Positions 1 through 12,366 are shown, counted from the first letter of the stretch. The stretch is 64,000 bases of DNA from Panulirus ornatus (GCF_036320965.1 NC_092234.1:41977532-42041531), one strand, 5' to 3'. The notes: generated by a model not told the origin, from the sequence alone. Numbers and translations: made by a program.

Positions 1-178
1 GTGCCAGAATATTCCATGTCCCCTCCCCCATCCTCCCAGGGTGTCCCAGAATATTCCATGCCCCCGGCCCATCCCCCCAGGGTGTGCCAGAATATTCCAT
101 GCCCGCCCCATCCTCCTGGGGTGTGCCAGAATATTCCATGCCCCGCCCCATCCTCCTGGGGTGTGCCAGGATATTCCC
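1..178. repeat. ~40-bp minisatellite, about 4.5 copies
   Basis: Imperfect direct repeats share the core GCCAGAATATTCCATGCCC followed by a C-rich spacer. The array runs off the left edge of the window. Open frames across it are repeat translations, not genes. Confidence 0.85.
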
Positions 179-569
179 AATACCAGCAGACACGGGCACT
201 CCTGGTCTCCCTCGCTGTACGTAAGGCGGTCACCTGGAGCCGCTACCAAGCCTTCACCACAGATTTCAAGGGAATCTGTTATCTTAATATTATACCATAT
301 CTCTCTTATCTGATATCTACAACGAAGGGCAAAGCACTACAGACGCTTCTAATTAATCTGGTCTAAGAAAAAGTGAGTGTGGGTTGTGTGCTTTAACCTG
401 ATGATTTCATTCGTGTTAGTATGTTATAACGGTACAGAATACAGGTAATACAGGCCAGCAGTGTAACCTGCGGGATACAGGAGGTTGGGAGGTGGTGGAA
501 ACATGAGTGTGTAGGGTCGGCTTAACTCTACTGCATATGGCAGTCACGTGCGTGCCACACTGTCCAAGA

Positions 570-573
<4 letters not shown>
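179..573. other. unassigned stretch
   Basis: No coding exon, RNA gene or mobile element was recognised between the first minisatellite and the CT microsatellite. Confidence 0.4.

Positions 574-638
<65 letters not shown>
574..638. repeat. (CT)n microsatellite
   Basis: About 32 uninterrupted CT dinucleotides. Confidence 0.98.
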
Positions 639-640
<2 letters not shown>

Positions 641-799
641 GCACGTCTGAGCCAGTCATCGTAATGCGGCCGAAGATCTAATTCTCGGGGAAATTATTCA
701 CGTGAGGTGGCAGGGAGCCGAGGTCACCACGGGGCATGGTGGCTGCCTCCAGCCACCCACCGCCTCCCCCAGCCCCGCTCCTGCGGGAGGGGCGCGCGG

Positions 800-1015
800 G
801 GGGGTACAACACTACCAAGACTGGGGGGTACCACATCCCGGGGCTGGGGAGGCGGGACCTCACCCCAGGCTGGGGGGGCACCTCACCCCAGGCTGGGGGG
901 TACCTCATCCCAGGCTGGGGAGGTAACCTCACCCCAGGCTGGAGGGGCACCACACCCCAGGCTTGGGAGAGGGGGGGGGTAACCCCACCCCAGGCTGGGG
1001 GGAGGGGGGGTGTTC
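800..1015. repeat. ~22-28-bp G-rich minisatellite
   Basis: Repeated CCCCAGGCTGGGG-type units in about nine degenerate copies. The core is itself a near-palindrome (CCCCAG/CTGGGG). Confidence 0.8.
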
Positions 1016-1239
1016 CTCACAGTCGATGAGAGGTAAACCTGGCAGACAACACAGATAAGACCTGGAGTCTGTGATTCAACATTTATCTCAAAGATAACAA
1101 GAAGATTGCTACCTCGCCATTCACGCCCACTTATCACACAGGCACCTCCAGGCAGGTAGCGCCTCATGGCTTGACTGATAAGGTCAACGTGGTAACACTG
1201 ACCGAGATATATGTAAACGCCTCAGTCAGCCAGGCCACG

Positions 1240-1490
1240 TACACAACAGTACTCTGCAGTTCCTGTACTGCACAGTAACATGAACGATTTATATACAATG
1301 CTCAGGAGTTCCTCTCCAGCTCAGCAACAATACTCAGGAGTTCCTCTCCAGCTCAGCAACAAGTACTGACCTTTGAGCAGTACTCAGCTCTTCCTGTCTT
1401 GCTCGGTAACTTGTACTGACCTTTTACACAAGCCTCAGCACTTCCTGTCTGCCTCAGCAACATAAACTGACCTTTGAAGTACAGACGTCA
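1240..1490. repeat. degenerate minisatellite
   Basis: Several diverged copies of a unit containing ACTCAGGAGTTCCTCTCC and CTCAGCAACA, separated by TACTGACCTTT. No gene recognised. Confidence 0.6.
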
Positions 1491-1740
1491 TGGGGAAGTA
1501 CAGACATTACCATCTCTAACGTGTCTGATTCCTCCTTCATTATTGGTCACGATCTCTCATGACTGACTCCACATCCAACCTGCTGTCAAGTATCATCTTT
1601 TTTTTTTCCACGATAATATCGAAAACGGGAATTGATACATCTACAGTGGGTCACAGGATGTCCTACAGCTGTCCATACTTTATGAGGATCTGTTTATACA
1701 TTTGAAACCTTCAAAAGTCCGGCCGAAGGGAGGAACAACA

Positions 1741-2035
1741 CTGTAAGCGTAGTCCCAGACCCAAATGTGGGGGTGGAAGACCTCCCAAACCATCGTAAGG
1801 TAAGGTAAGGTCCCAGACCCAGATGTGGGGGTTGGAAGACCTCCCAAACCATCGTGAGGTATACGTAAGGTAAGGTAAGGTCCAAGGCCTAAATGTGGGG
1901 GGATGGAAGACTTCCTAAACCATCGTAAGGTAAGGTAAGGTCCCACATCCCCAGCTATTGGGGTAGAAGACCTCCCAAACCATCGTAAGGTATACGTAAG
2001 GTAAGGTAAGGTCCCAGACCCCCAGCTGTGAACCT
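1741..2035. repeat. ~65-bp minisatellite with (GTAAG)n cores
   Basis: Four to five units each contain TGGAAGACCTCCCAAACCAT followed by short GGTAAGGTAAGGT runs. The runs resemble splice donors but sit in repeat units with no exon beside them. Confidence 0.8.
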
Positions 2036-2039
2036 CCAA

Positions 2040-2786
2040 CACATTATCAAAAATCAACCACTTCTCCGATGGTGGCTGACACATGACCGTATAGATGACA
2101 CACTTGCTCAATAATAATGTCTTTATAAACTCGGATCTCCTCACAGCACTCTGCCCCTTGCCCCATGTTGCAGCAGAAACTCCTCCAGAGGCAGCAGTGC
2201 TGTGTTGGGGGACATGGAAGGTCCCACAGCAGGTAAGGTGCTGCTCTCACCCCTGCAACATGCAAGACCTGAAGACTTGCTCACACTTGGCTGAGGTCCA
2301 GAGGCAATTAAGAAAATGTGGAGCTTAAATGCACCGTAACACGACACTTAACCTCATGAGCTAGGCGACCATACCCCAAGGTCGTACCGTCATGCTCTAG
2401 GGTCGTAAAGATGTACGACTCTGAGAACAGGGAACGATCAATATGGTACAGATAACAGAGGTACTGAAACATCAGGTTGCAGGTCAAGAAGCATGTGATG
2501 CATGTAGGAATGCCAGGTTCCTCCCCATTGCTCCACCATCCATTCCGAAAGTGTAACGACACGACCGCAAGATAACAGAGATAAGACACGTGTTATCGTC
2601 CCTTCACACGCTCCTACACCACCACTGATAAAAAAGGGCCGTTTGGCGCGATAACCGGAAGTCTTAAGAAGATAAGGCACGCCCATGCGAGCCTCCACAC
2701 CACCACGGACGGCTCAACACTCCGACTTCATATTATGTTTTTTCAACAGATTCTTCGTCACCCACTACTTCCGGCCATGACGTAGG
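2040..2786. other. unassigned stretch
   Basis: No gene recognised. Around 2,370-2,408 it contains GTCGTACCGTCATGCTC, a motif that recurs near 7.7, 12.5 and 27.9 kb. Confidence 0.4.
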
Positions 2787-2860
2787 TGCTATTACTACTG
2801 GTACAGTCACTACTACTACTACTGCTACCACTACTACTACTAGTACTACTACTACTACTG

Positions 2861-2891
<31 letters not shown>

Positions 2892-2895
2892 AACA

Positions 2896-2954
<59 letters not shown>

Positions 2955-2959
2955 AACAA

Positions 2960-3012
<53 letters not shown>

Positions 3013-3019
3013 AACAACA

Positions 3020-3076
<57 letters not shown>

Positions 3077-3077
3077 G

Positions 3078-3135
<58 letters not shown>

Positions 3136-3142
3136 AACAACA

Positions 3143-3183
<41 letters not shown>

Positions 3184-3190
3184 ACTACTA

Positions 3191-3249
<59 letters not shown>

Positions 3250-3317
3250 TTATTACTACTAATACTACTACTATTACTACTACTACTATTACTACTACTA
3301 CTACTACAACTATTACA

Positions 3318-3362
<45 letters not shown>

Positions 3363-3381
3363 GCTACTACTACTACTACTG

Positions 3382-3439
<58 letters not shown>

Positions 3440-3446
3440 AACAACA

Positions 3447-3487
<41 letters not shown>

Positions 3488-3508
3488 ACTACTACACTAC
3501 TACTACTA

Positions 3509-3551
<43 letters not shown>

Positions 3552-3574
3552 AACAACAACTACTACTACTACTG

Positions 3575-3615
<41 letters not shown>

Positions 3616-3634
3616 GCTACTACTACTACTACTG

Positions 3635-3680
<46 letters not shown>

Positions 3681-3687
3681 AACAACA

Positions 3688-3731
<44 letters not shown>

Positions 3732-3752
3732 ACTACTACACTACTACTACTA

Positions 3753-3797
<45 letters not shown>

Positions 3798-3883
3798 TTA
3801 TTACTACTAATACTACTACTATTACTACTACTACTATTACTACTACTACTACTACAACTATTACAACTACTACTACTACTGCT
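2787..3883. repeat. ~1.1-kb compound (ACT)n microsatellite
   Basis: Almost pure ACT trinucleotides with ACA, GCT and ATT interruptions. The interruption pattern near 3,241-3,330 (ATTATTACTACTAAT...) recurs near 3,795-3,875, so the array has a higher-order period of roughly 550 bp. Long poly-Leu/Thr/Tyr frames here are artefacts. Confidence 0.97.
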
Positions 3884-4004
3884 CGCCAGGAATAGGCATC
3901 TATCATTTACTATCATCACAAGAAATCACAACAACAATGACATCCCTCTATACATTACCACCCGCACCATCCCACTACATCTTGACTACCTACACCACAA
4001 CCAC

Positions 4005-4366
4005 TGCCGTTTCCCGCGCTAGCGAGGCAGCGCCAGGAACAGATGAGGAAAGGCCACATCCGCTCAGGTCCATTATCTAGCTGTCATTTGTAATGCACAG
4101 AAACCACAGCTCCTAATCCACACCCAGGCCCCACAGACCTTTCCATGGATGACCCAGACGCTTCACACGCCCTGGTTCAGTCTACTGACAACACGTCGAC
4201 CCCAGTATACCACATCGTTCCACTTCAGTATCCCGTGCACGCCTTTCACCCCCCTGCATGTTCAGGCTCCGTTCGCTCAAAATCTCTTTCACTCCATCCT
4301 TCCACCTCCCATTTGGTCTCCTCGTTCTCCTTGTTCCCTCCACTTCTGACCACATATATCCCCTCT
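4005..4366 (-). mobile_element. RTE-like LINE 3' fragment (subfamily II)
   Basis: Read on the minus strand, this is the end of the LINE reading frame plus its 3' untranslated tail. It finishes in the shared terminal module (forward strand CCCGCGCTAGCGAGGCAGCG near 4,013-4,032). The stretch matches the 3' parts of the copies near 39.6, 60.0 and 63.7 kb but is more diverged and has no intact frame. It is a 5'-truncated, dead copy. Confidence 0.75.
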
Positions 4367-4389
4367 GTTTACATGTATGTTCTTAAGCA

Positions 4390-5146
4390 ATCATGACGAT
4401 CATCAGCCGGGACCTGGACTCATCAGCCACCTTCATTATGTGATGGTTCCCGACCACCCCGGTGATGACTGGCTGCCCGGATCATTAGTTGTCCTCACTC
4501 TACGTGTCCAGAACTCCATAACCCTCACCCACCGCCACCAGTCCTACCTTGGTTCCTCACCCGTCCTGACCCACCGATCGACCCACTGTGGCCCTGCCCC
4601 GCATCAACGTGTCGTGACCTCACCTCCCATCCGTAGCGGTCCATCATCCTCCGCTTCCCTTCCTCGATCCGTTCCGACCCCATCGCCGGCCTGGCCCATC
4701 CAGCGCCCCCCCCCCCCCCCCCAAGTGGTCCCACAACCAGTGTATTTCTCTCACAGTCGAGTCATTCCAACTCTTCCAGCCCAGGCAGGGGTTGACCTTC
4801 CCCACACCACACACTCCTGTCTGCATCAGCAGCTCACTGCCATGACCCAACCCGTAGCGGTCCACCAATGTGCTCCTCATGGAAGACTTGCTTAGAGGAA
4901 AATCTGTATCTTTCAAAGATAAGAAAAAAAAAAATATATATATATATATATATCAAAATACAACAACTCATTTGTTAAGTAGCAGCCACATCCTTATATA
5001 TGGACCACAGCTCCTCGATCATATAACAAAAAGCTTACACAGGTCACCAGAAAGTACAGCTGAACCCCCTACAAAGCAAGCCAACTGGCCACCTACTGGC
5101 CAGTGGCCAGTGGCCCAAGCGAAGGAATACTACTCATCCTCGTACC
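4390..5146. other. unassigned stretch
   Basis: No gene recognised. It includes a C homopolymer near 4,706-4,722 and an A-rich/(TA)n patch near 4,920-4,953. Confidence 0.4.
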
Positions 5147-5193
<47 letters not shown>

Positions 5194-5262
5194 TAATAAT
5201 AATAATCATAACAGCCACACGCGTCACATCCTCAGTCCACTTGGAAATCAACCCCCCAGGTT

Positions 5263-5312
<50 letters not shown>
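5147..5312. repeat. two (ATA)n microsatellites
   Basis: AAT/ATA trinucleotide runs occupy about 5,147-5,208 and 5,264-5,312, separated by about 55 bp of unique sequence. Confidence 0.95.
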
Positions 5313-5313
<1 letters not shown>

Positions 5314-6419
5314 GTTTAGGAAAATATGCGTTCCAGTATCGAGCACATAAGTTTCATCCCGGACGCTGGCTTAAGGTCATATCGACAGCCCAGTCTAGAG
5401 GGGGTAGCCTAACATGTTTAAATTAACGGCCGCAGACGGTGGCTAACCTCGCCTGGCCTTGAAAAACAAGCTTCCACTGTACCACAGCCAGTGTTACTAA
5501 CAACAATTCTTATACACAACGATATATCGATCATGAGACAGATTTAAGCCTTAATATCAAACGTTTAGCCATCCATACAGGGGGAGGACTAGAGTATTGT
5601 GTGTACACAGTGTTGTCTCCCTACATCCCAAACAAGGGGTGGCATATGCAGAGGTGAAGCCTCCTCCAACACTCACGTTCCACAACTCTGAATGCTGAAG
5701 ACCCACCAGCAACACTTGAAACACCTCTTCATTCAAGTGTTGTGGGTGTTGAACTGGCTGCTGGGGAAAGGGAAGCAAGGCTGGTGGCCTGCGCTGAGCA
5801 ACATGAACCATATAATCAAGGTAGTTTCTGGCGGTATATATTAAGGGGAAATGAATAACAAAAAAAAACCGATCATATGAAGAATTTCAGGAATAACTAA
5901 ATACAAAGAAAATGGTCAGTAGAGAAATGGAATGGTGTTGACTTCTGTTAAACCAAGGGTGCGGAAGAGGGGAGGAGGGGGGGGAATGGGGAAACGAGGG
6001 GGGATGGGGACTGGGAAGGGGGTGGTAAGGAGGTGTTAGTGCGTTGCTGGAAGTGGCGCGTGCGGGCGTGCGCACGTGTCAACAGACCGTGCACAAGCTG
6101 GAGTAGCAACAGTACCACCACCACCAGCGACGCTCACAACCGCCACTGTTTGGACGGTACCGACCTCCCAGAGTTACCACCTACTCTATTAATCCATCCT
6201 TTCTCAGGGCGTCCCCATACAGACAGACCTCCGACCATCGCTACCAGCCATTATCCATCACCTCCTCTCAGTATTCCTAAGATGATGGGATGTTCACCTG
6301 GGCCAGGGATTATCAGGAACTAATGCATAAATTTGTGAGAGTCGGCGCGTTGGGCAGTCCCCGGGTTATTGGGTAGGCCCTCACTCGCCATCGACCCGCG
6401 GCCGCCCCACCGCCTCCGC
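5313..6419. other. unassigned stretch with G-rich run
   Basis: No gene recognised. About 5,955-6,025 holds several runs of three or more G on the plus strand, which could form a G-quadruplex. Confidence 0.4.
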
Positions 6420-6900
6420 TCTACACTGAGTCCCACTCCTGCCTTCCCCGACGCCACCGTACTCCCCATCCTCAGTGCCACTGTCCTGGCTACAAGGACA
6501 CTCTTCTCGTATGCCCACTGTCCTGACTACCTAGAAACTCCCCACACACTGACACATCGCGGCTACTCCACCCACACTACCACACACCTGACCACCATGA
6601 CACTCCCGTGACTTTCCTACAGTCCTAGCCACCTGAGGACACCTCTCTCACACTGCCACAATCCTAGCCACCTGGACTCTCCCCTCGCTGCCACACTCCT
6701 GGCCACCAAGACACTCCCCTCATTCTTCCTCAGTCCTAACCACCTTAGGACATCCCTCACACTACCACAGTCCTAGCCATCTGTGGACACCTATGACACT
6801 ACCACAGTCCCGGCCATCCCAGGACATCCCTCACATTGCCACACTCCTGGCCACCAGGAGACTCTGCCCACATACTGCCACACTCCCAGCCACACACACA
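6420..6900. repeat. degenerate 30-40-bp minisatellite
   Basis: Loosely repeated CTGCCACAGTCCTAGCCACC / GGACACTCC units. Divergence between units suggests an old array. Confidence 0.6.
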
Positions 6901-7695
6901 AGAACAGGGCACAGAACACAGGTCAACGCAGCTGCTGGCAAGACATCTAACCACAGCGTACACCATCAGGAGTCAGCCATTTGGCTGGCGCTCCTGGATC
7001 CTTTATCTGCCTTTTGCTAGCGGCGGATCGCTCAACTCCTGAGCCTCGACCGTCCAGGTCTGTCTATACTCCATCTTACTGACTATTCTTCCCTCATGTT
7101 TCCACGTCCATACCAACCCAGCTATTAATAAATTTCTCGTGTTCTTTCCTCTCTTATGTAACTAACCCTTTGAGCGCGATGGTGCGAACCCCAAACTTAA
7201 TTTGCGAAGAATGGGATGCGAGGCCCTCACGTGTGTAGGCTGGTAACTTTCCTGACAGCTACGTGAAGCTGGACACAACCCCATATTTCACAGTTCACGT
7301 CGAATACATCACATGAGCTGCCGGGCTGAACGTAGAGGAGTACTGGTGACCTCCGAGGCTGACCCGTAAAAAATAGGTAATGGGGATCAATCGAAGTCGA
7401 AAATCCAGTTTGGGGAGGCAGTGTGGTGGAGCTGCCTCTCCCCACACAGCCGTGTGTCCCCTCTGAATTCTGGCCCTCAACACTGGAACTGATACTTCAC
7501 CCCAGAGAACACCACTGGTGCGACGACAAGCTGGGGTACTGGAAGCTGCAGTTCCTCCCTAGATCGTGAGAGAACATCTTCAACACAACATGACGGGTAC
7601 GAGCTTGGGTTAAGATGGCCCGGTCTTAGGGGATGGGTCAAGACAAAGGCCAGGACATAGGACCTTAAAGAGATTCCTATGTTTGAGCTTTAGGG
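6901..7695. other. unassigned stretch
   Basis: No exon, RNA gene or mobile element recognised. Confidence 0.35.
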
Positions 7696-7868
7696 CAGCA
7701 CTGTCGTCCACAAGGGCCCTACTGTCGTGATCGAGGGTCGTACTGTCATTCTCAAGGACCGTGCAGTCGTGCTCAAGGAATGTACCGCCGTGCTCAAGGA
7801 CCGTGCAGTCGTGCTCAAGGAATGTACCGCCGTGCTCAAGGACCGTGCAGTCGTGCTCAAGGAACGTA
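7696..7868. repeat. 42-bp minisatellite
   Basis: Near-perfect units alternate GTACCGCCGTGCTCAAGGA and CGTGCAGTCGTGCTCAAGGA. The 21-bp half-unit is related to dispersed motifs elsewhere in the window. Confidence 0.85.
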
Positions 7869-8051
7869 CTACCAATTACAGCACGTCAGAAACATTTACT
7901 ATGGTGTATGTTCCGAGTGCACGATAATATTACTTTATGACCGCGTACCACTCATTAAACGTTAACAACATCCAGTTCCCACACACACACACTCTCATGA
8001 CGTCAGAGTTTGTCATGTTCTAAACACTGTTGAACTGAGGACGGTATTGCT

Positions 8052-8055
<4 letters not shown>

Positions 8056-8122
<67 letters not shown>
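8056..8122. repeat. (GT)n microsatellite
   Basis: About 33 GT dinucleotides. Confidence 0.98.
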
Positions 8123-8123
<1 letters not shown>

Positions 8124-8411
8124 ATACCAGAGGCCATTACAGCTTTTAAAGACTGCACGAGTCATATCTGTGGATGACGAGGTGTGTGTTGTGGGTGAGG
8201 GCCCTGGATGACTCACCCTTGTGAGAAGGGGACGCCGACCCTCTGTGTAATAGGGGGAGATGTAGCAAGCCCATAACCTGGAGGAGGGGGAGGGAGGAGG
8301 GACGAAGATAACTGAAGCTTCTGATGAGTCTCCCACCCCATCATGGAAACCACCCCACAGGACAGGACCCTCGCGTCCAACCTCAGCCCGATACATCGAC
8401 ATATATAAACA

Positions 8412-8503
8412 CATGATGCCTCCTGGATAACGTACATGATGCCTCCTGGATAACGTACATGATGCCTCCTGGATAACGTACATGATGCCTCCTGAACACG
8501 TAC
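8412..8503. repeat. 23-bp tandem repeat, 4 copies
   Basis: Unit CATGATGCCTCCTGGATAAC plus GTA, nearly perfect. The last copy is diverged. Confidence 0.9.
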
Positions 8504-8648
8504 ATTAGCGGCACGTCAGCGAGGTTCATGGCAAGCAGTCGTTATGTACGCCTGACCCACACAACCGCCGCACGTGGAAAACCATGGGAACGCGAGAACG
8601 TGTCGCCTGACGCTGGAGCCGCGTAAATAAAGGACTTGGGGTGAGGGG

Positions 8649-8649
<1 letters not shown>

Positions 8650-8719
<70 letters not shown>
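8650..8719. repeat. (CA)n microsatellite
   Basis: About 34 CA dinucleotides. Confidence 0.98.
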
Positions 8720-8894
8720 CAGACGTGGGAACGACAAAAGGGGAGCACAGCAGCTGCTGGGAGGGTAATGTGGCATCAAATGACCCTCGTAAAGATGGCT
8801 GCCATCAGAACAATGCTGATGTACGGGGGTGACACACAGGAGCTGCCGACTCCTGACTCCGGACGAAGTATATGTTTACTCCTGTGATGGGAGG

Positions 8895-9186
8895 AGGGGG
8901 CACCCCAGGGACGGCTCACCCGTGGTGCAACCCAGGGACGCCACACCCGTGGTGCACCCCAGGGACGCCACACCCGTGGTGCACCCCAGGGACGCCACAC
9001 ACGAGGTGCAGTGCACCCCAGGGACGCCACACACGAGGTGCAGTGCACCCCAGGGACGCCACACCCGTGGTGCACCCCAGGGACGCCACACACGAGGTGC
9101 AGTGCACCCCAGGGACGCCACACACGAGGTGCACCCCAGGGACGCCACACACGAGGTGCAGTGCACCCCAGGGACGCCACACACCT
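8895..9186. repeat. 26/32-bp minisatellite, about 10 copies
   Basis: Units built on CACCCCAGGGACGCCACAC with two alternative endings (CCGTGGTG or ACGAGGTGCAGTG). The mixed unit types suggest unequal exchange. Open frames on both strands are repeat translations. Confidence 0.9.
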
Positions 9187-9417
9187 CTCATCAAGACCAG
9201 TGAAACGTACACAGCTAACCCTACATCCTGCACACAGGCCACCTATACACCATAGATGAAGTCATCATGTTCCTTTAATACAAAACACACATATACTGAG
9301 GAAGTCTAGCACTCTACGAGGCAAATCATCGGTGTAATTTGTCTAAATAAGTGACTAAGTGCATGTGGGGCAGGAGGGGAGTGAGAAGCAACATTTCATT
9401 GTGTTCCGTTGCCAGGG

Positions 9418-9418
<1 letters not shown>

Positions 9419-9510
<92 letters not shown>
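9419..9510. repeat. (TG)n microsatellite
   Basis: About 45 TG dinucleotides with one CG interruption. Confidence 0.98.
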
Positions 9511-9511
<1 letters not shown>

Positions 9512-9686
9512 TAATCCAATACCTACATGAGCGGTGGGTCGCACATTCACCTACCACTCCACACATGGGTGAGGGTATCAGTACCAGCATGGAATGCATC
9601 ATCATGTATACCTCACCCTTGAGATCAGAGATACACAGACTCCTACGCCATTCAGCTCAAAATTCCCTCAATACACAAGTCAATGA

Positions 9687-9800
9687 ATAGGTTGGCACGT
9701 CAGTGTAAGCGAGCCAGGATCAGCCCCCTCGTGGCACGTTAGTATAAGTGAGCCATGATCAGCACTCGCTGATCCTGGGGTCAGCCCCCTCGTTAGCAAG
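9687..9800. repeat. degenerate ~50-bp direct duplication
   Basis: GGCACGTCAGTGTAAGCGAG and GGCACGTTAGTATAAGTGAG begin two copies that both end in CAGCCCCCTCGT. Confidence 0.6.
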
Positions 9801-10512
9801 ACGCACAACGTCGCTCAACAAATCCATCCTGGTAAGGAGACACACACTTCATCATCATCATGAACCATCCATCCTACTGTCTCCTCCACCTTCCATCGAC
9901 ACTCGCAGCGCAAGGCAGGTCCCACTAGGGCTCCCGACTCCATAGTAAATAGTTCATTGCATTCAGTCGTTTAGCTACATCACAGTTGGACTTCACTCAG
10001 TGGACATGGCAGATCAATGTTGGACATTACGTCTGTGTGGTGAGTGATGATGACCACACGATGACTCAAACAGGCCTACTGCAGTGAGGTGTGTGAGTCT
10101 CGTGCTTCCATATCTACCAGAGGACCGGGGGAGGTGAGTCACCAGGTGGGGGGGACCAGTTAAGGCGGCCCCATGAGTCACCAGGCTGAGGTGGGAGGAG
10201 CGAGGGGGGGGGGGGGGCTATGGGGCAACTTCCCCGGCCCCGGAACCAAAGCAAGCTTCGCGCCTCCCCCCATCCAAGACCCACAGAGCCCTGCTGACCA
10301 CAGGCTCTTGCTACAGCCACCCCCCCTCCCCCCCGCTAAGCATAACTCTCACCCATACGTTTCCTGTCACTCTGCCACACCACCATACACACGGTCACCC
10401 GTCAACCATCATGTACTGCTGCCATCAACCAACCAACCAACCAACAAAATCAACCAACCAGTGCGAGCCTTACTCTCACCAGCATCGGGTCGTGTCACAA
10501 GTGACCCATCAC
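9801..10512. other. unassigned stretch
   Basis: No gene recognised. It contains a G homopolymer near 10,205-10,217. Confidence 0.35.
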
Positions 10513-10776
10513 CCGCGTCCAGCAGCCCATCACCCGCGTCCAGCAGCCCATCACCCGAGTCCAGCAGCCCATCACCAGCGTCCAGCAGCCCATCACCAGC
10601 GTCCAGCAGCCCATCACCAGCGTCCAGCAGCCCATCACCAGCGTCCAGCAGCCCATCACCCGAGTCCAGCAGCCCATCACCAGCGTCCAGCAGCCCATCA
10701 CCCGCGTCCAGCAGCCCATCACCCGCGTCCAGCAGCCCATCACCAGCGTCCAGCAGCCCATCACCAGCGTCCTCTA
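10513..10776. repeat. 21-bp minisatellite, about 12 copies
   Basis: Unit CAGCAGCCCATCACC plus (C/A)GCGTC. Because 21 is a multiple of three, the array is open in several frames and yields a Ser/Pro heptad repeat. No start context, splice site or conserved domain supports a gene. Confidence 0.95.
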
Positions 10777-10870
10777 GCGTTGCCTCACACACTCCCCACC
10801 CAATCCCCCTCATACCCTCACTCTGGCACAAACACACGCCCAACTTTCTCCCACGGTTGACAGGTTCTGT

Positions 10871-10902
10871 CCTCGCTGGGCATGACGGCGTGCCCAGCGA
10901 GG
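10871..10902. repeat. perfect 12-bp inverted repeat
   Basis: CCTCGCTGGGCA and TGCCCAGCGAGG flank an 8-nt loop, immediately upstream of the (GA)n tract. A strong GC-rich hairpin is possible. Function unknown. Confidence 0.9.
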
Positions 10903-10906
10903 CTGT

Positions 10907-10908
<2 letters not shown>

Positions 10909-10983
<75 letters not shown>
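10909..10983. repeat. (GA)n microsatellite
   Basis: About 37 GA dinucleotides. Confidence 0.98.
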
Positions 10984-10984
<1 letters not shown>

Positions 10985-11039
10985 CCTCACTAGCACGGTG
11001 CCACAACAAGGGCCGAACGACCTGACCCTTGTTCACCTA

Positions 11040-11240
11040 GGGTCAACCAAGAGTTAACGTCCCTAGCCTACACCTGGTGTCAACCACGTGTGATATCCAC
11101 AGCTTACACCTAGTGCCGCCCACGTGCTAACGTCCCCAGCTTACACCTGGTGCCAACCACGTGTGATGTCCACAGCTTACACCAGGTGCCGCCCACGCGC
11201 TAACGTCCCCAGCTTACACCTGGTGCCGCCCACGTGCCCT
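11040..11240. repeat. ~38-bp minisatellite (76-bp dimer)
   Basis: Alternating units contain AGCTTACACCTGGTGCC and CACGTGTGATGTCCACAG, about five copies. Confidence 0.85.
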
Positions 11241-11599
11241 GGTCAGTTTATATATATATCGAGGATCAGCGATAAACTTGCCAGTCATGTGACAGGTATG
11301 AAGGTCAGTCAGTATTGTGAGCCAGGCATGTCACCTGCTGACGACCACGCCCACAACCTCCTCGTAAGGCCAGCTCACAGGAGAACAATAACCTCTTAAC
11401 CTCAAAGATGTTGACCAACATCACGAGCAGACATGGTCAACCTCGCTCCACGGGGGTGTGTGGGCATGCGTACTGCGGACACCAACGACCTGGTTGATCA
11501 TGGCAGTAAGGGTGCAGTGTGGACCCAGACTGAACTGCGGGGTTGGAGAGGAGTCTACGTAAACTCGAGATACACCAGAGAGCATAGGGTTTACACTGA

Positions 11600-11850
11600 C
11601 TCTAGGAGTCTACAGGGAGATGCTATCTAGAAAGCACTGACTCTAGAGGAGGGAGATGCTATGTTAGAAAGGGCCGACTCTTAGAGGCAGGAGCTATGTT
11701 AGAAAGGACTGGCTCTAGAGAAATGTGCTGTGTTAGAAAGGACCGACTCTAGAGACAGGAGCTATGTTAGAAAGGACTGGCTCTAGAGAAATGTGCTGTG
11801 TTAGAAAGGATCGACCCCAGGGAGAGATGCTATGTTAGAAGGGAAACTTG
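11600..11850. repeat. ~33/66-bp degenerate minisatellite
   Basis: Units contain GTTAGAAAGGACTGGCTCTA and GAGATGCTATGTTAGAA. Dimeric organisation is visible near 11,690-11,810. Confidence 0.8.
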
Positions 11851-11939
11851 GCATCAATCATGGTGGTGGCGGGGGTGGATCTGCCTGTACCTGACGCCCG
11901 CTACCTGACCACACACCCATCCCCTACCACTGCCTCGGC

Positions 11940-12366
11940 TTCCCAGGTGGTGCACCCCTCCCACAGCCTCGGGTCCCCAGGTGGTGCGCCCTTCCCGCAG
12001 CCTCAGGTCCCCAGGTGGTGCGCCCCTCCCACAGCCTCGGGTCCCCAGGTGGTGCACCCCTCCCGCAGCCTCAGGTCCCCAGGTGGTGCGCCCTTCCCGC
12101 AGCCTCGGGTCCCCAGGTGGTGCGCCCCTCCCACAGCCTCGGCTTCCCCAGGTGGTGCGCCCCTCCCGCAGCCTCAGGTCCCCAGGTGGTGCGCCCTTCC
12201 CGCAGCCTCGGGTCCCCAGGTGGTGCGCCCCTCCCACAGCCTCAGGTCCCCAGGTGGTGCGCCCTTCCCGCAGCCTCGGGTCCCCAGGTGGTGCGCCCCT
12301 CCCACAGCCTCGGCTCCCCAGGTGGTGCGCTCCTCCCGCAGCCTCGGGTCCCCAGGTGGTGCGCGC
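11940..12366. repeat. 33-bp minisatellite, about 13 copies
   Basis: Unit CCCCAGGTGGTGCGCCC plus a CTCCCACAGCCTCGGGT-type half. It is open in most frames because 33 is a multiple of three, so the long Pro-rich frames on both strands are artefacts. Confidence 0.95.

Noticed and set aside
1780..2010. Telomere-like or splice-donor arrays from TAAGG runs
   Set aside because: The arthropod telomere unit is TTAGG, not TAAGG. The runs are short and embedded in a 65-bp minisatellite.
2786..3262. 158-codon Leu/Thr/Tyr open frame
   Set aside because: It is a direct translation of the (ACT)n array. No composition, start or domain supports a protein.
10173..10910. 245-codon plus-strand frame and a 195-codon minus-strand frame
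   Set aside because: Both are kept open by the 21-bp repeat and (GA)n, whose unit lengths avoid stops. They overlap on opposite strands and lack domains.
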